Shown piece by piece: positions 6,476 through 6,528 of a stretch of 6,528 bases of DNA. The position numbers were made by a program, and so were the translations under genes. Every line of letters begins with the position of its first letter. Position 1 is the first letter of the stretch. The stretch comes from an uncultured Ruminococcus sp. (GTDB taxonomy: Bacteria > Bacillota > Clostridia > Oscillospirales > Ruminococcaceae). The stretch spans positions 1 through 6,528 of the forward strand of contig CACYBC010000156.1 in assembly GCA_902772615.1 (NCBI GenBank), given 5' to 3'. Under the pieces are notes generated by a model. It searched no databases, had not been told where the DNA came from, and saw nothing but the letters and a program-made list of their open reading frames with translations.

Positions 6476-6528
6476 GATCTCTTTGGATCCGTTACTGTGC
6501 AGTCACACCATGGCTGCAGGATATCCCG

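Noticed and set aside
6492..6528. Possible C-terminal end of an upstream minus-strand gene
   Set aside because: Two frames give plausible tails (one ending GVTAQ at 6492, the other GYPAAMV at 6503) before the terminator. With only about 30 bases available I cannot choose between them, so no partial gene is called.
1..6528. CRISPR arrays, tRNA or rRNA genes, insertion sequences
   Set aside because: No regularly spaced repeats, tRNA-like cloverleaf, rRNA motif or transposase reading frame was seen.

Overview
All seven genes in this window lie on the minus strand and read from right to left. They look like one operon that begins at a promoter near 6370 and runs to the left edge. Spacing is tight: 16, 28, 66, 71 and 26 nt gaps, plus one 4-nt overlap. 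No convincing internal terminator was seen. Most starts have strong GGAGG-type ribosome binding sites. These, together with the YwaF-type membrane protein, the VanX-type dipeptidase and the RsbV/RsbW/SpoIIE-type domains, suggest a Gram-positive Firmicute, most likely a member of the Clostridia. The genus cannot be named from the sequence alone.

Layout in transcription order: (1) a branched terminator-like hairpin (6424-6475), probably ending an upstream gene outside the window; (2) a promoter with a perfect TATAAT -10 box; (3) a stand-alone STAS protein, anti-sigma factor antagonist type (6028-6330); (4) a 223-aa protein of unknown function with faint resemblance to ferredoxin-dependent bilin reductases or red chlorophyll catabolite reductase (5340-6011); (5) a 526-aa fusion of STAS, an APH/eukaryotic-type kinase and an RsbW-type HATPase (3731-5311); (6) a YwaF/TIGR02206-type seven-helix membrane protein (2879-3664), whose stop overlaps the next start; (7) a VanX/DdpX-type D-Ala-D-Ala dipeptidase (2223-2882); (8) a membrane-anchored SpoIIE/RsbU-type PP2C phosphatase with an extracytoplasmic sensor and a HAMP domain (526-2151); (9) a 156-aa protein with a possible DcrB/PsbP-like fold (29-499).

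Together these supply the parts of a partner-switching circuit: two STAS proteins with an intact phospho-acceptor serine, an RsbW-like kinase domain, and a membrane phosphatase that could reset the STAS serines in response to an outside signal. The unusual part is the fusion protein. It joins antagonist, anti-sigma-type kinase and an apparently active APH-like kinase in one chain, and no sigma factor is encoded in the window. The membrane protein and the D,D-dipeptidase suggest, by context only, a link to the cell envelope. The output of the circuit is not visible here.
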